A stretch of DNA of 64,000 nucleotides from JBBPZA01 sp963728925 (lineage in GTDB: Bacteria; Actinomycetota; Thermoleophilia; Solirubrobacterales; Solirubrobacteraceae), in contig CAVSMB010000029.1 of the NCBI GenBank assembly GCA_963728925.1, forward strand, positions 186,001-250,000, written 5' to 3'. Position 1 is the stretch's first letter. The number at the start of each line of letters is the position of its first letter. A program made the translations under genes and the position numbers. The notes under the pieces were generated by a model. It was given only the letters and a program-made list of their open reading frames with translations, did not search any database and was not told where the DNA came from. Positions 30,828 to 40,020 of this stretch are shown one piece after another.

Positions 30828-32088
30828 CGAGCACCTGGCCGCCGTGGGCGGGGACGACTACGAGCAGGCTGCGTCGGGCGGGCTCGGGGTGGGGGTGGAC
30901 GGGACGGATGGTCAGGTTGGCGGCGACGCGCAGCACTTCGCGCAGTTGCAGCTCGGCGAACGGCGCGCCGGCGCAGCGCCGCATCCCGCCGCCGAAGGGG
31001 ATCCAGGAGGGGTTGCGCTGCGGGTCGTCAAGCCAGCGCTCGGGTCGGAAGGCGGCGGCGTGGGGCCAGAGGTCCTTGCGGCGCAGGGCGAGCCACAGGC
31101 AGGCGGCGACCTGCACGCCGGCGGGCAGCCGCCGCCCGGCGATCTCCACGGGCTCGAGCAGCAGGCGTGGGGCGATGGTCAGCGCCGGGCGGACCCGGAG
31201 GACCTCCTTGACGACCGCGTCGAGGTAGGCCGGGTCGCCCTCGCGCAGGCGCGCGTGGACGGCGGGGTGACGCGCGAGCCGCTCAAACGCCCACGCCAGC
31301 GTGGCGGCCGAGCTGTCGTGGCCTCCCATCAGCAGCGCGACGAGCTGGTCGCGTAGGTGGCGGTCGGTCGGCGGGTTGCCGTTCTCGTCGCGCTGCTCGA
31401 GCAGCCGGTCCAGGACCGCGTGGCCCCCTGGGTGCGCGCGCCGGCGCGCCACCGACTCCAGCAGCAGCGCGTCAAAGCGCTCGACCGCCACCCGGAAGCG
31501 GCCCCACGGGCTGCGCGGCCCAAGGTCGCGCTGCACCAGCGCCATTGCGAGCATCCGCGGCAGCGAGCGGACGTTGTCCAGCGTGGACGCGATCGCGGTA
31601 CGAAGGGCGGCGACCTCGCGCGCGTCGCGGGCGCCGAAGATCACGCGCAGGATGATCTCCAGGGTCAGCCGTCGCGTGCGCTCCAGCGTCGCGACCCGAC
31701 CGCGCCACGCGCCCAGCTCCTGACGCGCGAGCTCGGCGATCAACGGAGCGAACGCGCGCATGCGCTGTCCGTGGAACGGGGCCTGCATCAGCCGACGCTC
31801 GCGCACATGGGGCTCGCCGTCGAGCAGCAGGATGGACTCCTGGCCGGCGAACGGGCGCAGGAACTCCCAGCTCTGCCCGGCCGGCGCGATCGCCGGATCC
31901 AGGCGGAAGACCTCGCCGACCGCGTCGGGGTGTGAGAACAGCACCATCGGCTCCTCGGTCCAGTACGTCCGGATGGTCACCGGATCGCCGAAGCGCTCGT
32001 GAACGCCGGCCAGGAACGCACCCGGCCGCGCCATCCACGCGACGGTCTGCCAGGCGGCGGGAGCGCGCGGGCCCGGGGGCAGATCCAT
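30817..32088 (-). CDS. Cytochrome P450
   Basis: The 423-residue protein has the haem loop FGGGMRRCAGAPFAE near residue 365 with the thiolate Cys, the K-helix ExxR in KEVLRVRP, and the I-helix LLMGGHDSSAATLAW. The I-helix has Ser where most P450s have the oxygen-activating Thr. No redox partner is encoded nearby. ATG 32088 follows TAGGCT by six bases (leaderless); two earlier in-frame codons (GTG at 32094) are less likely. The substrate is unknown. Confidence 0.92.
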   Translation of the reverse strand: MDLPPGPRAPAAWQTVAWMARPGAFLAGVHERFGDPVTIRTYWTEEPMVLFSHPDAVGEVFRLDPAIAPAGQSWEFLRPFAGQESILLLDGEPHVRERRLMQAPFHGQRMRAFAPLIAELARQELGAWRGRVATLERTRRLTLEIILRVIFGARDAREVAALRTAIASTLDNVRSLPRMLAMALVQRDLGPRSPWGRFRVAVERFDALLLESVARRRAHPGGHAVLDRLLEQRDENGNPPTDRHLRDQLVALLMGGHDSSAATLAWAFERLARHPAVHARLREGDPAYLDAVVKEVLRVRPALTIAPRLLLEPVEIAGRRLPAGVQVAACLWLALRRKDLWPHAAAFRPERWLDDPQRNPSWIPFGGGMRRCAGAPFAELQLREVLRVAANLTIRPVHPHPEPARRSLLVVVPAHGGQVLVSP

Positions 32089-32094
32089 GACCAC

Positions 32095-32100
32095 AGCCTA
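32095..32100 (-). promoter_or_regulatory. -10 box TAGGCT, leaderless start of the P450 gene
   Basis: TAGGCT on the minus strand lies six bases before ATG 32088. Confidence 0.5.
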
Positions 32101-32112
32101 CGCCGAGCATGC

Positions 32113-32143
32113 TTGACAGATGGCCACCCACCGGAGGTAGGGT
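32113..32143 (+). promoter_or_regulatory. Sigma-70-type promoter TTGACA / TAGGGT
   Basis: A consensus TTGACA at 32113-32118 is followed after 19 bases by TAGGGT at 32138-32143. The next gene starts at 32205 with its own ribosome site. The spacer is longer than optimal. Confidence 0.5.
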
Positions 32144-32204
32144 CGCGCGAGGTCAGTGGCGCGAAGACGCGCACCCCGGTCGTCCTGAACAGAGGAGCAC
32201 CAAG

Positions 32205-32495
32205 ATGGCGTATGGCATCGTGCACCAGTTCGCTGGTGGCACCCAGGATCAATACGAGGCGGCGGTCGCGGCCGTCCACCCCAGCGACGGCAGCCTGCCA
32301 GACGGTCAGCTGTCCCACCTCGCGGGCCCGTCGGCCGACGGATGGACGATCGTCGCGATCCATGACTCCAAGGAAAGCTGGGAGCGGTTCCGCGACGAAA
32401 CCCTGATGCCCCGGATACAGGCCGGCATCGACGGCGGCTTCGCTGGACCACCGCAGGAAACGACGTTCGAAGTCTTCAACGAGGTCTCGACCTGA
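32205..32495 (+). CDS. Small dimeric alpha/beta-barrel-like protein
   Basis: A 96-residue protein with a clear AGAGGAG site before ATG 32205. The order strand (AYGIVHQFAGG), helix, strand (GWTIVAIHDSKESWERFRDE) and helix fits the dimeric alpha/beta barrel (ABM-like) fold used by monooxygenases and stress proteins. No catalytic residues can be named. The function is unknown. Confidence 0.65.
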   Translation: MAYGIVHQFAGGTQDQYEAAVAAVHPSDGSLPDGQLSHLAGPSADGWTIVAIHDSKESWERFRDETLMPRIQAGIDGGFAGPPQETTFEVFNEVST

Positions 32496-32660
32496 CGAAG
32501 CTCGCCGACGACCTCGCCGCGCTCGGTGAGCGCGTCGAGCGCCGTCTCGGCCGCCTGGCCGCGGCCCAGCTCGCGAACGGCGGCCTGACCCGCCGCCGGT
32601 TTGCAGGCCGGTCCGGTTTCCGGCAGGGTTTCCCGAAACGACCGACAAGAGGAGGGGACG

Positions 32661-33080
32661 ATGGATCACGCGGCGACGGTCCGGCGCTTCTACGGCCTGC
32701 TCAGCGACGGCGACATCGACGGGTTCGGAGACATGCTGGCCGACGATTTCGTCGAGCACGAAGAAACGCCCGGGCTCGCGCCCACGAAGGATGGCGTTGT
32801 GGAGTTCTTCCGGATCCAGCGGGCGGCGTTCCCCGACATGCGCCTGGACCCCGAGGACGTCCTTGTCGACGGCGACAAGGTCGTCGCGCGGGCGAGGATG
32901 ACCGGAACGCACGACGGTGAGCTCATGGACATGCCCCCGACCGGGAAGCGCGTCGACGTGCAGCTCATCGACATCATCCGGTTCGGCGATGACGGTCTCG
33001 CACACGAGCACTGGGGCATCTTCGACCTGATGGCGATGATGCAGCAGCTCGGTGCCGTCCCCGACGGCCCGCCGGCGTGA
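32661..33080 (+). CDS. SnoaL-like ester cyclase family protein
   Basis: A 139-residue NTF2-fold protein: VRRFYGLLSDGDIDGFGDML, DDFVEHEETPGL, and FPDMRLDPEDVLVDGDKVV near the middle, then QLIDIIRFGDDGLAHEHWG. This is the SnoaL/polyketide-cyclase-like pattern, with the aromatic and acidic pocket residues in place. The substrate is unknown. An AAGAGGAGGGG ribosome site precedes ATG 32661. Confidence 0.8.
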   Translation: MDHAATVRRFYGLLSDGDIDGFGDMLADDFVEHEETPGLAPTKDGVVEFFRIQRAAFPDMRLDPEDVLVDGDKVVARARMTGTHDGELMDMPPTGKRVDVQLIDIIRFGDDGLAHEHWGIFDLMAMMQQLGAVPDGPPA

Positions 33081-33118
33081 GCTGACCGCTGGCATCGGCG
33101 TGGCAAGATCCCCGATCG

Positions 33119-33517
33119 ATGGGCGACGAGGATGTGGAGGTAGTCCGCCGCGCCTACGAGGCGTACTCGAAGGGAGACCTGGCGCTCGCCGGGTCCGCCT
33201 ACAGCGAGGACACCGTCTGGGACGTCAGCCGGTTCCGACCTGACGAGGGTGTCCACAGCGGCTTGGACGAGCTGGCCAAGTACATCGGCAGCTGGCGGAC
33301 GACGTGGACGGAGCATTCGTTCTCACTAGAACGGATCATCGACGCCGGCGAGCGGGTTGTGGCGGTGATTCATGAGAGTGGTCGAGGCAAGTCCAGCGGT
33401 GCTCCCGTGACGATTCGCTACGGACAGGTGATCACGGTGCGCGACGGCAAGATCGTCGAGACAGTCGTGTACGGGGACCCGGCAGACGCGTTCGACGCGG
33501 CCGGCCTCACCCGGTAG
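33119..33517 (+). CDS. SnoaL/NTF2-like protein
   Basis: A 132-residue NTF2-fold protein with VVRRAYEAYSKGDLALAGSA at the N terminus, then TVWDVSRFRPD and QVITVRDGKIVETVVYGDP. It is a distant paralogue of the preceding gene. The ATG at 33119 lies 38 bases after that gene's stop, so they may be co-transcribed. The function is unknown. Confidence 0.78.
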   Translation: MGDEDVEVVRRAYEAYSKGDLALAGSAYSEDTVWDVSRFRPDEGVHSGLDELAKYIGSWRTTWTEHSFSLERIIDAGERVVAVIHESGRGKSSGAPVTIRYGQVITVRDGKIVETVVYGDPADAFDAAGLTR

Positions 33518-33561
33518 TCCCCTCAAGGACCATCGAGCCGCAGGCGGGCAACAAGCCAAGG

Positions 33562-33640
33562 ATCGGACGACGGTGAGGCTGTCGTCGCCGCCGAGCGATT
33601 GCAGGTCGACGCGCTCGACGTCGCGGATGCGGCCCTCGGC
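33562..33640 (-). pseudogene. Possible scrap of a calcium-binding repeat protein
   Basis: A short minus-strand frame reads RIRDVERVDLQSLGGDDSLT. This recalls the repeat units of haemolysin-type calcium-binding proteins, which in this bacterial group have a DVERIDL...GGADTLTV pattern. No start or flanking repeats are seen. The rest of 33518-33748 holds nothing I recognise. Confidence 0.25.
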
Positions 33641-33748
33641 GGACGGGATGGGGAAGGGGAGCATGGGTCCCCTCGATCGGGTTCCGGTACCACCCATGAC
33701 GCCGCCGACGGCCCCACGCTCCCGAGCGCGGAGCTTATGTGCGCTGTG

Positions 33749-35536
33749 TCACGACCCGGTCGGAGCGGACGAGCCGTGCCGGTCGCCTTGAGCGATCGCG
33801 AGCTGTGCGTACGCCCCGCCGCGCGCCACCAGCTCGAGCGGTGGCCCGTGCCCGACGACGCGGCCGGCTTCCAGGACGAGGATCTCGTCGAAACGCTCGA
33901 GCCCGGCGATGGCATGCGAGATGACCAGCATGCCGCGCGGGTCGTCGCGGTCCGCGAGGCCCTCGAGCAGCGCGCGGCTCCCGGCCGGGTCGAGGTGCGC
34001 CGCCGGCTCGTCGAGGACGAGGACCCGGCAATCGGCCAGGAGCCCGCGCGCGACGACGATCCGCCGGCGCTGACCGCCCGAGACGTGCGCCCCCTCCTCT
34101 CCCACGAACGTGTCCAGCCCGGCGGGGAGAGCGTCGAGCCATTCCCGCAGGCCGGCGCGCTCGAGCGCGCCGCGCACCGCGTCGTCGCCGGCTCCCGGGC
34201 GGGCCAGGACGACGTTGTCCCGCAGCGTTGCGCTGAAGAGGTGGGCGTCCTGATCGCCGAGGCGCACGGCCGCCCGCACGTCCGCCTGGGCCAGCTCCCG
34301 GATGTCGCGTCCGCCAAGTCGCACGACGCCGCGATCGGGGTCGCGCAGGCGGACCAGCAGCTCCGCCAGCGTGCTCTTCCCCGCCCCGCTCGGCCCGACC
34401 ACGGCCACTCGCCGGCCGGGAGCGACCCGCAGCGACACGCCGTCCAGCGCGGGTGCCCCGCGCTCCGCGTAGCGCAGGACGACGCTCTCGGCGACGAGCT
34501 CTCCGCCCGGGGGAAGCGCACGCGGGCGCGGCGGATCGCGCACCGGCACCGGCGCCTCGGTGATCTCCTCGAGCCGTGCCGCCGCGCTCGCGCAGGCGTG
34601 AAGGGACTGTGCCGCCGGCGGCAGCGGCGCAACAGCCTCGTACGCGCCGAGCGCGAGCAGCACGACGGCGGCCACGAGCACCGCGTCGAGCGAGCCGTCG
34701 TGGGCGGCGGGAACGGCGACGAGGGCGACGGCGAGCACCAGCGCGCCGGCGCACAGGGTTCCCGCGCCGACCGCGAGCCCGCCGGCCAGCGCGTCGCGGC
34801 GCGACACGGCGACGAGTCGCCGATCGGCCTCCGCGGCACGTTCCGCCCACTCGGCTTCGCGGCCGAAGACAGCCAGCTCGGCTGAACCGCGCACCATCTC
34901 GGTCAGCTCCGCGCTCAGGTGTGCGCGCGCGGGGGCCTGCCGGCGCCCCGCTGCCGCGGCGGCGCCCGCGGTCAGCGCCGGGACGAGCAGACCGGCGACG
35001 AGCAGCCCGACGGCGAGCACCGCCCCCGCCGCCGGGAGGAGCAGGGCGGCGGCCAGACCGGCGCCGGCGATGCCGAGCGCTGCGACGAGCGGAGGGTGCA
35101 GGGCGCGGAGGTAGAGATCCTGCAGCCGGTCGACGTCGGCAACGTAGCGGCTGAGCACGTCGCCTTCCCGGGCGCCCCCCAGGCCGGCCGGCACGAGCGG
35201 AGCCAGGCGCGCGAAGAACCGTACGCGCAGATCGGCGAGCACGCGGAGCGCGAGGTCGTGCGAGACCAGGCGCTCCCCGTACCGCAGCCCGGCGCGGGTC
35301 ATCGCCGCGACCCGCACGGCGAGGATCGCCAGCGTCAGGGCTGCGGCCGCCGGCTGCTGGGCGGCCCGGCTGATCAGATAGCCGGAGACGGCGAGCAACG
35401 CACACGCCGCGGCCACCGCGGCGGCGCCGAGCGCGGCGGAGGCGGCGAGGCGGCGGCGGCGCGGTCCGGCGAGCCGCGCCGCGCGCGCGAGCGGCCCGAG
35501 ACGCGCGCGCACCCGATCGCTCGGTCCGGTCCTCAA
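33749..35536 (-). CDS. cydC: Cytochrome bd assembly ABC transporter subunit CydC
   Basis: The 595-residue protein has an N-terminal six-helix ABC transporter region followed by the ATPase: Walker A VVGPSGAGKSTLAELLV near residue 390, signature HVSGGQRRR, and Walker B CRVLVLDEPAAHLD. CydDC exports cysteine and glutathione, which is needed for assembly of cytochrome bd. The TTG at 35536 overlaps the cydD stop (TTGA), implying coupling. It is the last gene of cydABDC. Confidence 0.92.
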   Translation of the reverse strand: MRTGPSDRVRARLGPLARAARLAGPRRRRLAASAALGAAAVAAACALLAVSGYLISRAAQQPAAAALTLAILAVRVAAMTRAGLRYGERLVSHDLALRVLADLRVRFFARLAPLVPAGLGGAREGDVLSRYVADVDRLQDLYLRALHPPLVAALGIAGAGLAAALLLPAAGAVLAVGLLVAGLLVPALTAGAAAAAGRRQAPARAHLSAELTEMVRGSAELAVFGREAEWAERAAEADRRLVAVSRRDALAGGLAVGAGTLCAGALVLAVALVAVPAAHDGSLDAVLVAAVVLLALGAYEAVAPLPPAAQSLHACASAAARLEEITEAPVPVRDPPRPRALPPGGELVAESVVLRYAERGAPALDGVSLRVAPGRRVAVVGPSGAGKSTLAELLVRLRDPDRGVVRLGGRDIRELAQADVRAAVRLGDQDAHLFSATLRDNVVLARPGAGDDAVRGALERAGLREWLDALPAGLDTFVGEEGAHVSGGQRRRIVVARGLLADCRVLVLDEPAAHLDPAGSRALLEGLADRDDPRGMLVISHAIAGLERFDEILVLEAGRVVGHGPPLELVARGGAYAQLAIAQGDRHGSSAPTGS

Positions 35537-37215
35537 ACGAGCGCCCCGAGCGGCTCGCGCGCCTCGAGCACGTGCCCACCGTCGAGCCGCAGCACCCGAT
35601 CGGCCAGCGCGGCGAGCTGCGGGCTGTGAGCGATGAGCAGGAGCGTGCGCCCGCGGGAGACCTCCTCGATGGCCCGCCCGGCCGCCGCGGCCGTGGCGGC
35701 GTCGAGGTGCGCCGTCGGCTCGTCGAGCACGAGCAGCGGCGCGTCGAGCACGAGCGCCCGCGCGAGGGCGACGCGCTTGGCCTCGCCGGCCGAGAGGCGC
35801 CGGCCGCCGTCTCCCACGCGCGTCTCGAGGCCCTCGGGCAAGCCGGCGAGCACGTCGTCGAGCTGGGCGACGTGCGCCGCGGCCCTGACCTCTGGGTCGC
35901 GTGCCTCCGGGGCGCCGAGGCGGATGTTGTCCGCGATCGTCCCGCTCAGGATCGTCGGGCGCTGCGGGACCCACGCGAGGCGCGAGCGCCACGCCGCCGG
36001 CTCGGCCTCGCGCAGATCGACGCCGTCGCAGGTGACGCGCCCGGCGGTCGGGTCGGCGAGCCGCAGGAGCAGCGCGGCCACGGTGCTCTTGCCGCCACCG
36101 CTGGGCCCGATGAGCGCGACACGCTCGCCGCGGGCGAGGGCGAGGTCGACGCCGGCGAGCACGACGCCCTCACGCTGGGGGTACGTGTAGGTGACGCCCT
36201 CGAGCGCGACGACGCCACGGCCGGGGTCCGGGGCGGGCCGCGGGCTTGCCGGCACCGAGACGCCGGGAGGCGCGTCGATCACGGCGTAGAGCTGCTCGGC
36301 CGCGGCCAGCCCGTCGGCGCTGGCGTGAAACTGAGCGCCTAGCGCGCGCACGGGCGCGTAGAGCTCGGGCGCGAGGATCAGCACGGTCAGGCCCTCCTCG
36401 AGAGTCAGGCGGCCGGCGACCAACTGCAGGCCGACCGTCGCCGCCGCGAGCGCTGTCCCCAGCATCGCCGCCAGTTCGAGCACGAGCGCGGAGAGGAACG
36501 CGACCCGCAACGTCCCCATCGTCTCGCGGCGGTAGGCCTCCGCCGCGCGCGCGAGCGTCTCCGCCTGCGCGCCCTCGCGGCCGTGCGCGCGCAGGGTGGT
36601 CAACCCTCGCACGACGTCGAGGAAGTGCCCGCCGAGCAGGCTCAGCGTGCGCCAGCGCCGGCGAGTCGTGCTGCGCGAAGCGCCCCCGACGAGCACGAGG
36701 AAGACGACGAGGACGGGGAGCGTGACAGCGAGAACCGCCGTGGCGGCGAGGTCGCGCGGGGCGAGAAAGGCGAGGATCGCCACCGGCACGATGCACGCGA
36801 GGACGAGCTGCGGCACGTAGCGGGCGAAATAGGCCTCGAGGGCATCGACGCCCTGGACCGCAGCGGTCACGAGCGCACCGGTGCGCTCGCTCCGAAGGCC
36901 GGCGGGGCGGGAGCGCAGGACGGCGCGGGCGAGGCCGGCCCGCAGCTCGCTCATGACGCGGACGGCGCCCCGGCGCCCCGACAGCTCGAAGGCGCCGGCC
37001 AGCGCCGCGCGCAGGACGATCACCCCGCCCAGCGCGAGCAGCGACGAACGCAGGTCTGCGAGCGGGACCCGCTCTTGGGCGGCCGCGGCCAGCACGTGGG
37101 CCAGCAGCGCCGCCTGGGCGATCGTCGCCACGGCCGTCGCGGCTCCGAGGGCGACCGCGCCGATCAGCGCGGCTCGCCCCGCGCGGCGGGAGCGCAGGAG
37201 CCGGCGATGGGCCAT
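35533..37215 (-). CDS. cydD: Cytochrome bd assembly ABC transporter subunit CydD
   Basis: The 560-residue protein has the transmembrane domain then an ATPase with Walker A LIGPSGGGKSTVAALLL near residue 365, the CydD-typical signature RLSAGEAKRVALARAL (LSAGE instead of LSGGQ) and Walker B LLVLDEPTAHLDA. It forms the heterodimeric thiol exporter with CydC. It starts 11 bases after cydB ends. Confidence 0.93.
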   Translation of the reverse strand: MAHRRLLRSRRAGRAALIGAVALGAATAVATIAQAALLAHVLAAAAQERVPLADLRSSLLALGGVIVLRAALAGAFELSGRRGAVRVMSELRAGLARAVLRSRPAGLRSERTGALVTAAVQGVDALEAYFARYVPQLVLACIVPVAILAFLAPRDLAATAVLAVTLPVLVVFLVLVGGASRSTTRRRWRTLSLLGGHFLDVVRGLTTLRAHGREGAQAETLARAAEAYRRETMGTLRVAFLSALVLELAAMLGTALAAATVGLQLVAGRLTLEEGLTVLILAPELYAPVRALGAQFHASADGLAAAEQLYAVIDAPPGVSVPASPRPAPDPGRGVVALEGVTYTYPQREGVVLAGVDLALARGERVALIGPSGGGKSTVAALLLRLADPTAGRVTCDGVDLREAEPAAWRSRLAWVPQRPTILSGTIADNIRLGAPEARDPEVRAAAHVAQLDDVLAGLPEGLETRVGDGGRRLSAGEAKRVALARALVLDAPLLVLDEPTAHLDAATAAAAGRAIEEVSRGRTLLLIAHSPQLAALADRVLRLDGGHVLEAREPLGALV

Positions 37216-37226
37216 CGGCTAGAGCA

Positions 37227-38288
37227 CTAACCCTTACCGCGCAGGGCGTCGAGCGGCGTGTGGCGCTCGCCGAAGCCCTCGGAGCCCACCCGGTGGCGGA
37301 AGACCCAGTAGCTCCACCCCTGGTACGCCAGGACGACGGGGAGCAGAGCCCCGGCGACCACCGTCATGACCGTGAGCGTGTAGTGGCTCGACGCCGTTCC
37401 GTGCAGCGTCAGCGTGTTCGCCGGCTCGCTGGCCACGAGCGCGTTCGGGTAGAGGTCGACGAACAGCGCGGCGAACAACAGGGCGATCGCCGCCGCGCTG
37501 ACGCCGAACGCGGCGCCGGGGCGCCGCACGAGGAGCAGCGCCGGCGCGGCGGCCAGCAGCAGCGCCACGAGGCCCGCCAGCACGGCGACCACCACCTCGA
37601 CGCCCGAGCGCCCCGACTCGTTGGAGAGCGTCCAGGCCAGGAAGGCGATGGCGGCGACCGCGGCCGCGGGCGACGCCCACGCCGCGATCGCCCGGGCCCG
37701 GTCCACCAGGTCGCCCTTGGTCCGCAGCGTCAGGAAGATCGCTCCGTGCGAGAGGAAGAGCAGGCAGGTCGTGACGCCGCCGAGCAGCGCGTAGGGCCCG
37801 AGCAGGTCGAGGAGGTTGCCGGTGAAGTCGCCCTTGGCGTCCAGCGGGATGCCGCGGACGACGTTCGCCCACGCCACGCCCCACAGCACCGCCAGGAGGA
37901 AGCTGCCGACGATCAGGCACCACTCCCACAGCCCGCGCCAGCGCGGGCGGTCGTCCTTGCCCCAGAACTCGAACGACACGCCGCGGATGATCAGCGCCAC
38001 CACGATGATGAGCAGTGCGAGGTAGAAGGCCGAGAAGAGCGAGGCGTACCAGCCCGGGAACGCGGCGAACGTGCCGGCGCCGGCGACGACGAGCCAGACC
38101 TCGTTCGCGTCCCAGACCGGCCCGATGGTGTGGATCAGTGCGCGACGGTCCTCCTGCGTATGGCCGAGCTTGCGGACGAGCATGCCGACGCCGAAGTCGA
38201 AGCCCTCGAGGACGAAGTAGCCGATCCACAGCACGCACAGCAGCACGAACCAGAGGTTCTCCAGGAAGGTGGGGTCGCCGGTGATCAC
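37227..38288 (-). CDS. cydB: Cytochrome bd ubiquinol/menaquinol oxidase subunit II
   Basis: The 353-residue integral membrane protein has the CydB features NLWFVLLCVLWIGYFVLEGF and DFGVGML at the N terminus and GPVWDANEVWLV near residue 55. It pairs with CydA in the membrane to form the bd-type terminal oxidase. It starts at GTG 38288, 13 bases after cydA. Confidence 0.95.
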   Translation of the reverse strand: MITGDPTFLENLWFVLLCVLWIGYFVLEGFDFGVGMLVRKLGHTQEDRRALIHTIGPVWDANEVWLVVAGAGTFAAFPGWYASLFSAFYLALLIIVVALIIRGVSFEFWGKDDRPRWRGLWEWCLIVGSFLLAVLWGVAWANVVRGIPLDAKGDFTGNLLDLLGPYALLGGVTTCLLFLSHGAIFLTLRTKGDLVDRARAIAAWASPAAAVAAIAFLAWTLSNESGRSGVEVVVAVLAGLVALLLAAAPALLLVRRPGAAFGVSAAAIALLFAALFVDLYPNALVASEPANTLTLHGTASSHYTLTVMTVVAGALLPVVLAYQGWSYWVFRHRVGSEGFGERHTPLDALRGKG

Positions 38289-38301
38289 GCGCGCTCGCCG
38301 T

Positions 38302-39696
38302 TCAGTAGGCCAGTGAGAGGTCGGGCTCGTCGGGCGCTCGTTTGCTCGGCGTCTCCGGGGCGCCGTGGCGCACCTCGCGCAGGAACAGCCAGAGCGCGAT
38401 GAGGCCGAGGATCCCGTACAGCACGGTCAGGGTCACCAGGCTGATCCAGACCTCTCCCGTACTGACGCTCGGCGAGACCCCGTCGGCGGTCTTCTGCTGA
38501 CCCTGGACGATCCACGGCTGGCGGCCCATCTCGGTCATGATCCAGCCGGCGAAGTTGATGAGGAACGGCAGCACGGCGGCCCAGGTGGCGAGGCGCAGGA
38601 AGCGCGGCGAGCTCTCGAGCCGTCCCCGCCACAGGAGGAACAGGCCGACGAGCGCGAGCGTCAGCACCGCGCCGAACAGGTAGACCATGGTGCGGAAGGA
38701 CCAGTAGATGACGGGCACGCAGGGCGTGTAGACCGCGGGGCCGTACCGCGCCGTGTAGTCGCGCTGCACGTTGTTGATGCCCGGCACCGGGTTGTCCCAT
38801 GACCGGGTGGCCAGGATCGAGAGCAGGTGCGGGATCTTGACCTCGCGCGTCGTACCCGAGGGGTCGCAGGAGATCGGGCCGACGGCGATGAGCGAGAAGG
38901 CGGCCGGCCCTTCGGTGTTGAACAGCGCCTCGGCGGCGGCCATCTTCATGGGCTGCTGCTGGACGAGCAGGCGGCCGAGCTCGTCCCCGCTGAAGAACAG
39001 ACCGATGACGGCCACCAGGGCGATGGGCAGCGCAAGCCGCATCGTGCTGGCGAAGAGCTGGACCTGGTGCCCTCGGCGCGTGTGCCAGGCCGCGACGGCC
39101 AGGGCGACCATGGCCCCCGTCACGAGGGAGGCGAAGATGACGTGCACGAAGGCCCAGATCGCCGTGTTGTTGGTCAGCACGGCCCACACGTCGTTCAGGC
39201 GCGCCTGGCCGGTGCGGGGGTCGATCTCGAAGCCGACCGGGTGCTGCATCCAGGAGTTGGCGACGATGATGAAGAACGCCGACAGCATCGTGCCGACCGC
39301 CACGCACCAGATCGTCACGAGGTGCAAGGCGGGCGAGATGCGGCCCTTCCCGAAGATCCACAGGCCGATGAACGTCGACTCGAGGAAGAAGGCGGCGAGC
39401 CCCTCCATCGCCAGCGGCGCCCCGAAGACGTCCCCGACGAAGCGGGAGTACTGCGCCCAGTTCATGCCGAACTGGAACTCCTGGAAGAGGCCCGTGACGA
39501 CGCCGACGGCGAAGGACAGCAGCATCACCTTGCCCCAGAGGCTGACCTGGCGCGCGTAGATCTCCTTGCCGGTGCGGAAGTGCAGCGTCTGGCACAACGC
39601 CACGAAGAACGCCGTCCCGATCGAGAGGGGGACGAAGATGAAGTGGAAAAGCGTTGTGATGCCGAACTGCGTGCGGGCTAGCTCGAGCGCGCTCAT
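38302..39696 (-). CDS. cydA: Cytochrome bd ubiquinol/menaquinol oxidase subunit I
   Basis: The 464-residue protein has the CydA N terminus LELARTQFGITTLFHFIFVP with the haem-ligand His, GLFQEFQFGMNW near residue 70, the Q-loop GWIMTEMGRQPW near residue 390 and a second ligand Met region. It oxidises quinol and reduces oxygen with high affinity. ATG 39696 has an AGGAG site upstream. It is the first gene of cydABDC, with a good promoter 38 bases upstream. Confidence 0.95.
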   Translation of the reverse strand: MSALELARTQFGITTLFHFIFVPLSIGTAFFVALCQTLHFRTGKEIYARQVSLWGKVMLLSFAVGVVTGLFQEFQFGMNWAQYSRFVGDVFGAPLAMEGLAAFFLESTFIGLWIFGKGRISPALHLVTIWCVAVGTMLSAFFIIVANSWMQHPVGFEIDPRTGQARLNDVWAVLTNNTAIWAFVHVIFASLVTGAMVALAVAAWHTRRGHQVQLFASTMRLALPIALVAVIGLFFSGDELGRLLVQQQPMKMAAAEALFNTEGPAAFSLIAVGPISCDPSGTTREVKIPHLLSILATRSWDNPVPGINNVQRDYTARYGPAVYTPCVPVIYWSFRTMVYLFGAVLTLALVGLFLLWRGRLESSPRFLRLATWAAVLPFLINFAGWIMTEMGRQPWIVQGQQKTADGVSPSVSTGEVWISLVTLTVLYGILGLIALWLFLREVRHGAPETPSKRAPDEPDLSLAY

Positions 39697-39733
39697 CGCT
39701 CTCCTGGATCGAGCGAGTGGAGTGAGGCGCCAC

Positions 39734-39762
39734 AACCTAGCCCGGGGCCCTTGCGCTGACAA
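39734..39762 (-). promoter_or_regulatory. Promoter of cydABDC
   Basis: On the minus strand TTGTCA (39757-39762) and TAGGTT (39734-39739) are separated by exactly 17 bases. This is the most canonical promoter of this half of the window and drives cydABDC. Confidence 0.7.
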
Positions 39763-39769
39763 GTGGACG

Positions 39770-39895
39770 GACCCGGACCGCCTCGAGAGCCTGCTCGCCG
39801 CGGCCGCCGCATCGCTTGGTAGTTCGCGAGCCTGAACGAGATCAGCTCCAAGGCTGCTCGAGATCAGCTCCAAGGCTGCTTCTATGCGGCACCAC
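39770..39895. pseudogene. Inverted remnant of a second Res-Xre locus
   Basis: On the plus strand about 39770-39815 read DPDRLESLLAAAAAS, the C-terminal end of an Xre-type antitoxin like the one ending at 27465. Immediately after, on the minus strand, 39820-39853 reproduce the first codons of the RES toxin (LELISFRLAN). Some 35 bases (39820-39854) are identical to 27426-27460. The two pieces now face opposite directions, so the locus was broken by an inversion and nearly all of the toxin lost. Confidence 0.75.
39837..39880 (+). repeat. Perfect 22-bp tandem duplication
   Basis: CGAGATCAGCTCCAAGGCTG plus CT occurs at 39837-39858 and again, without a gap, at 39859-39880. It duplicates the start-codon region of the RES toxin remnant. 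Confidence 0.85.
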
Positions 39896-40020
39896 CTGCG
39901 GGACGCCAACGCCCGGGCAGCGCCGGTTCTACTTGCACGGCTCCCTCCCGGCTACAGACCTGCGCCGTGGGATGAAGCCGGGATGGATCGGGACTCCCCC
40001 GCCGGAGCGTCTCAGGGCGG

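Noticed and set aside
39837..39880. 22-bp duplication as an attachment site
   Set aside because: The copies are directly adjacent, no tRNA or integrase is nearby, and the sequence is simply the duplicated toxin start region.
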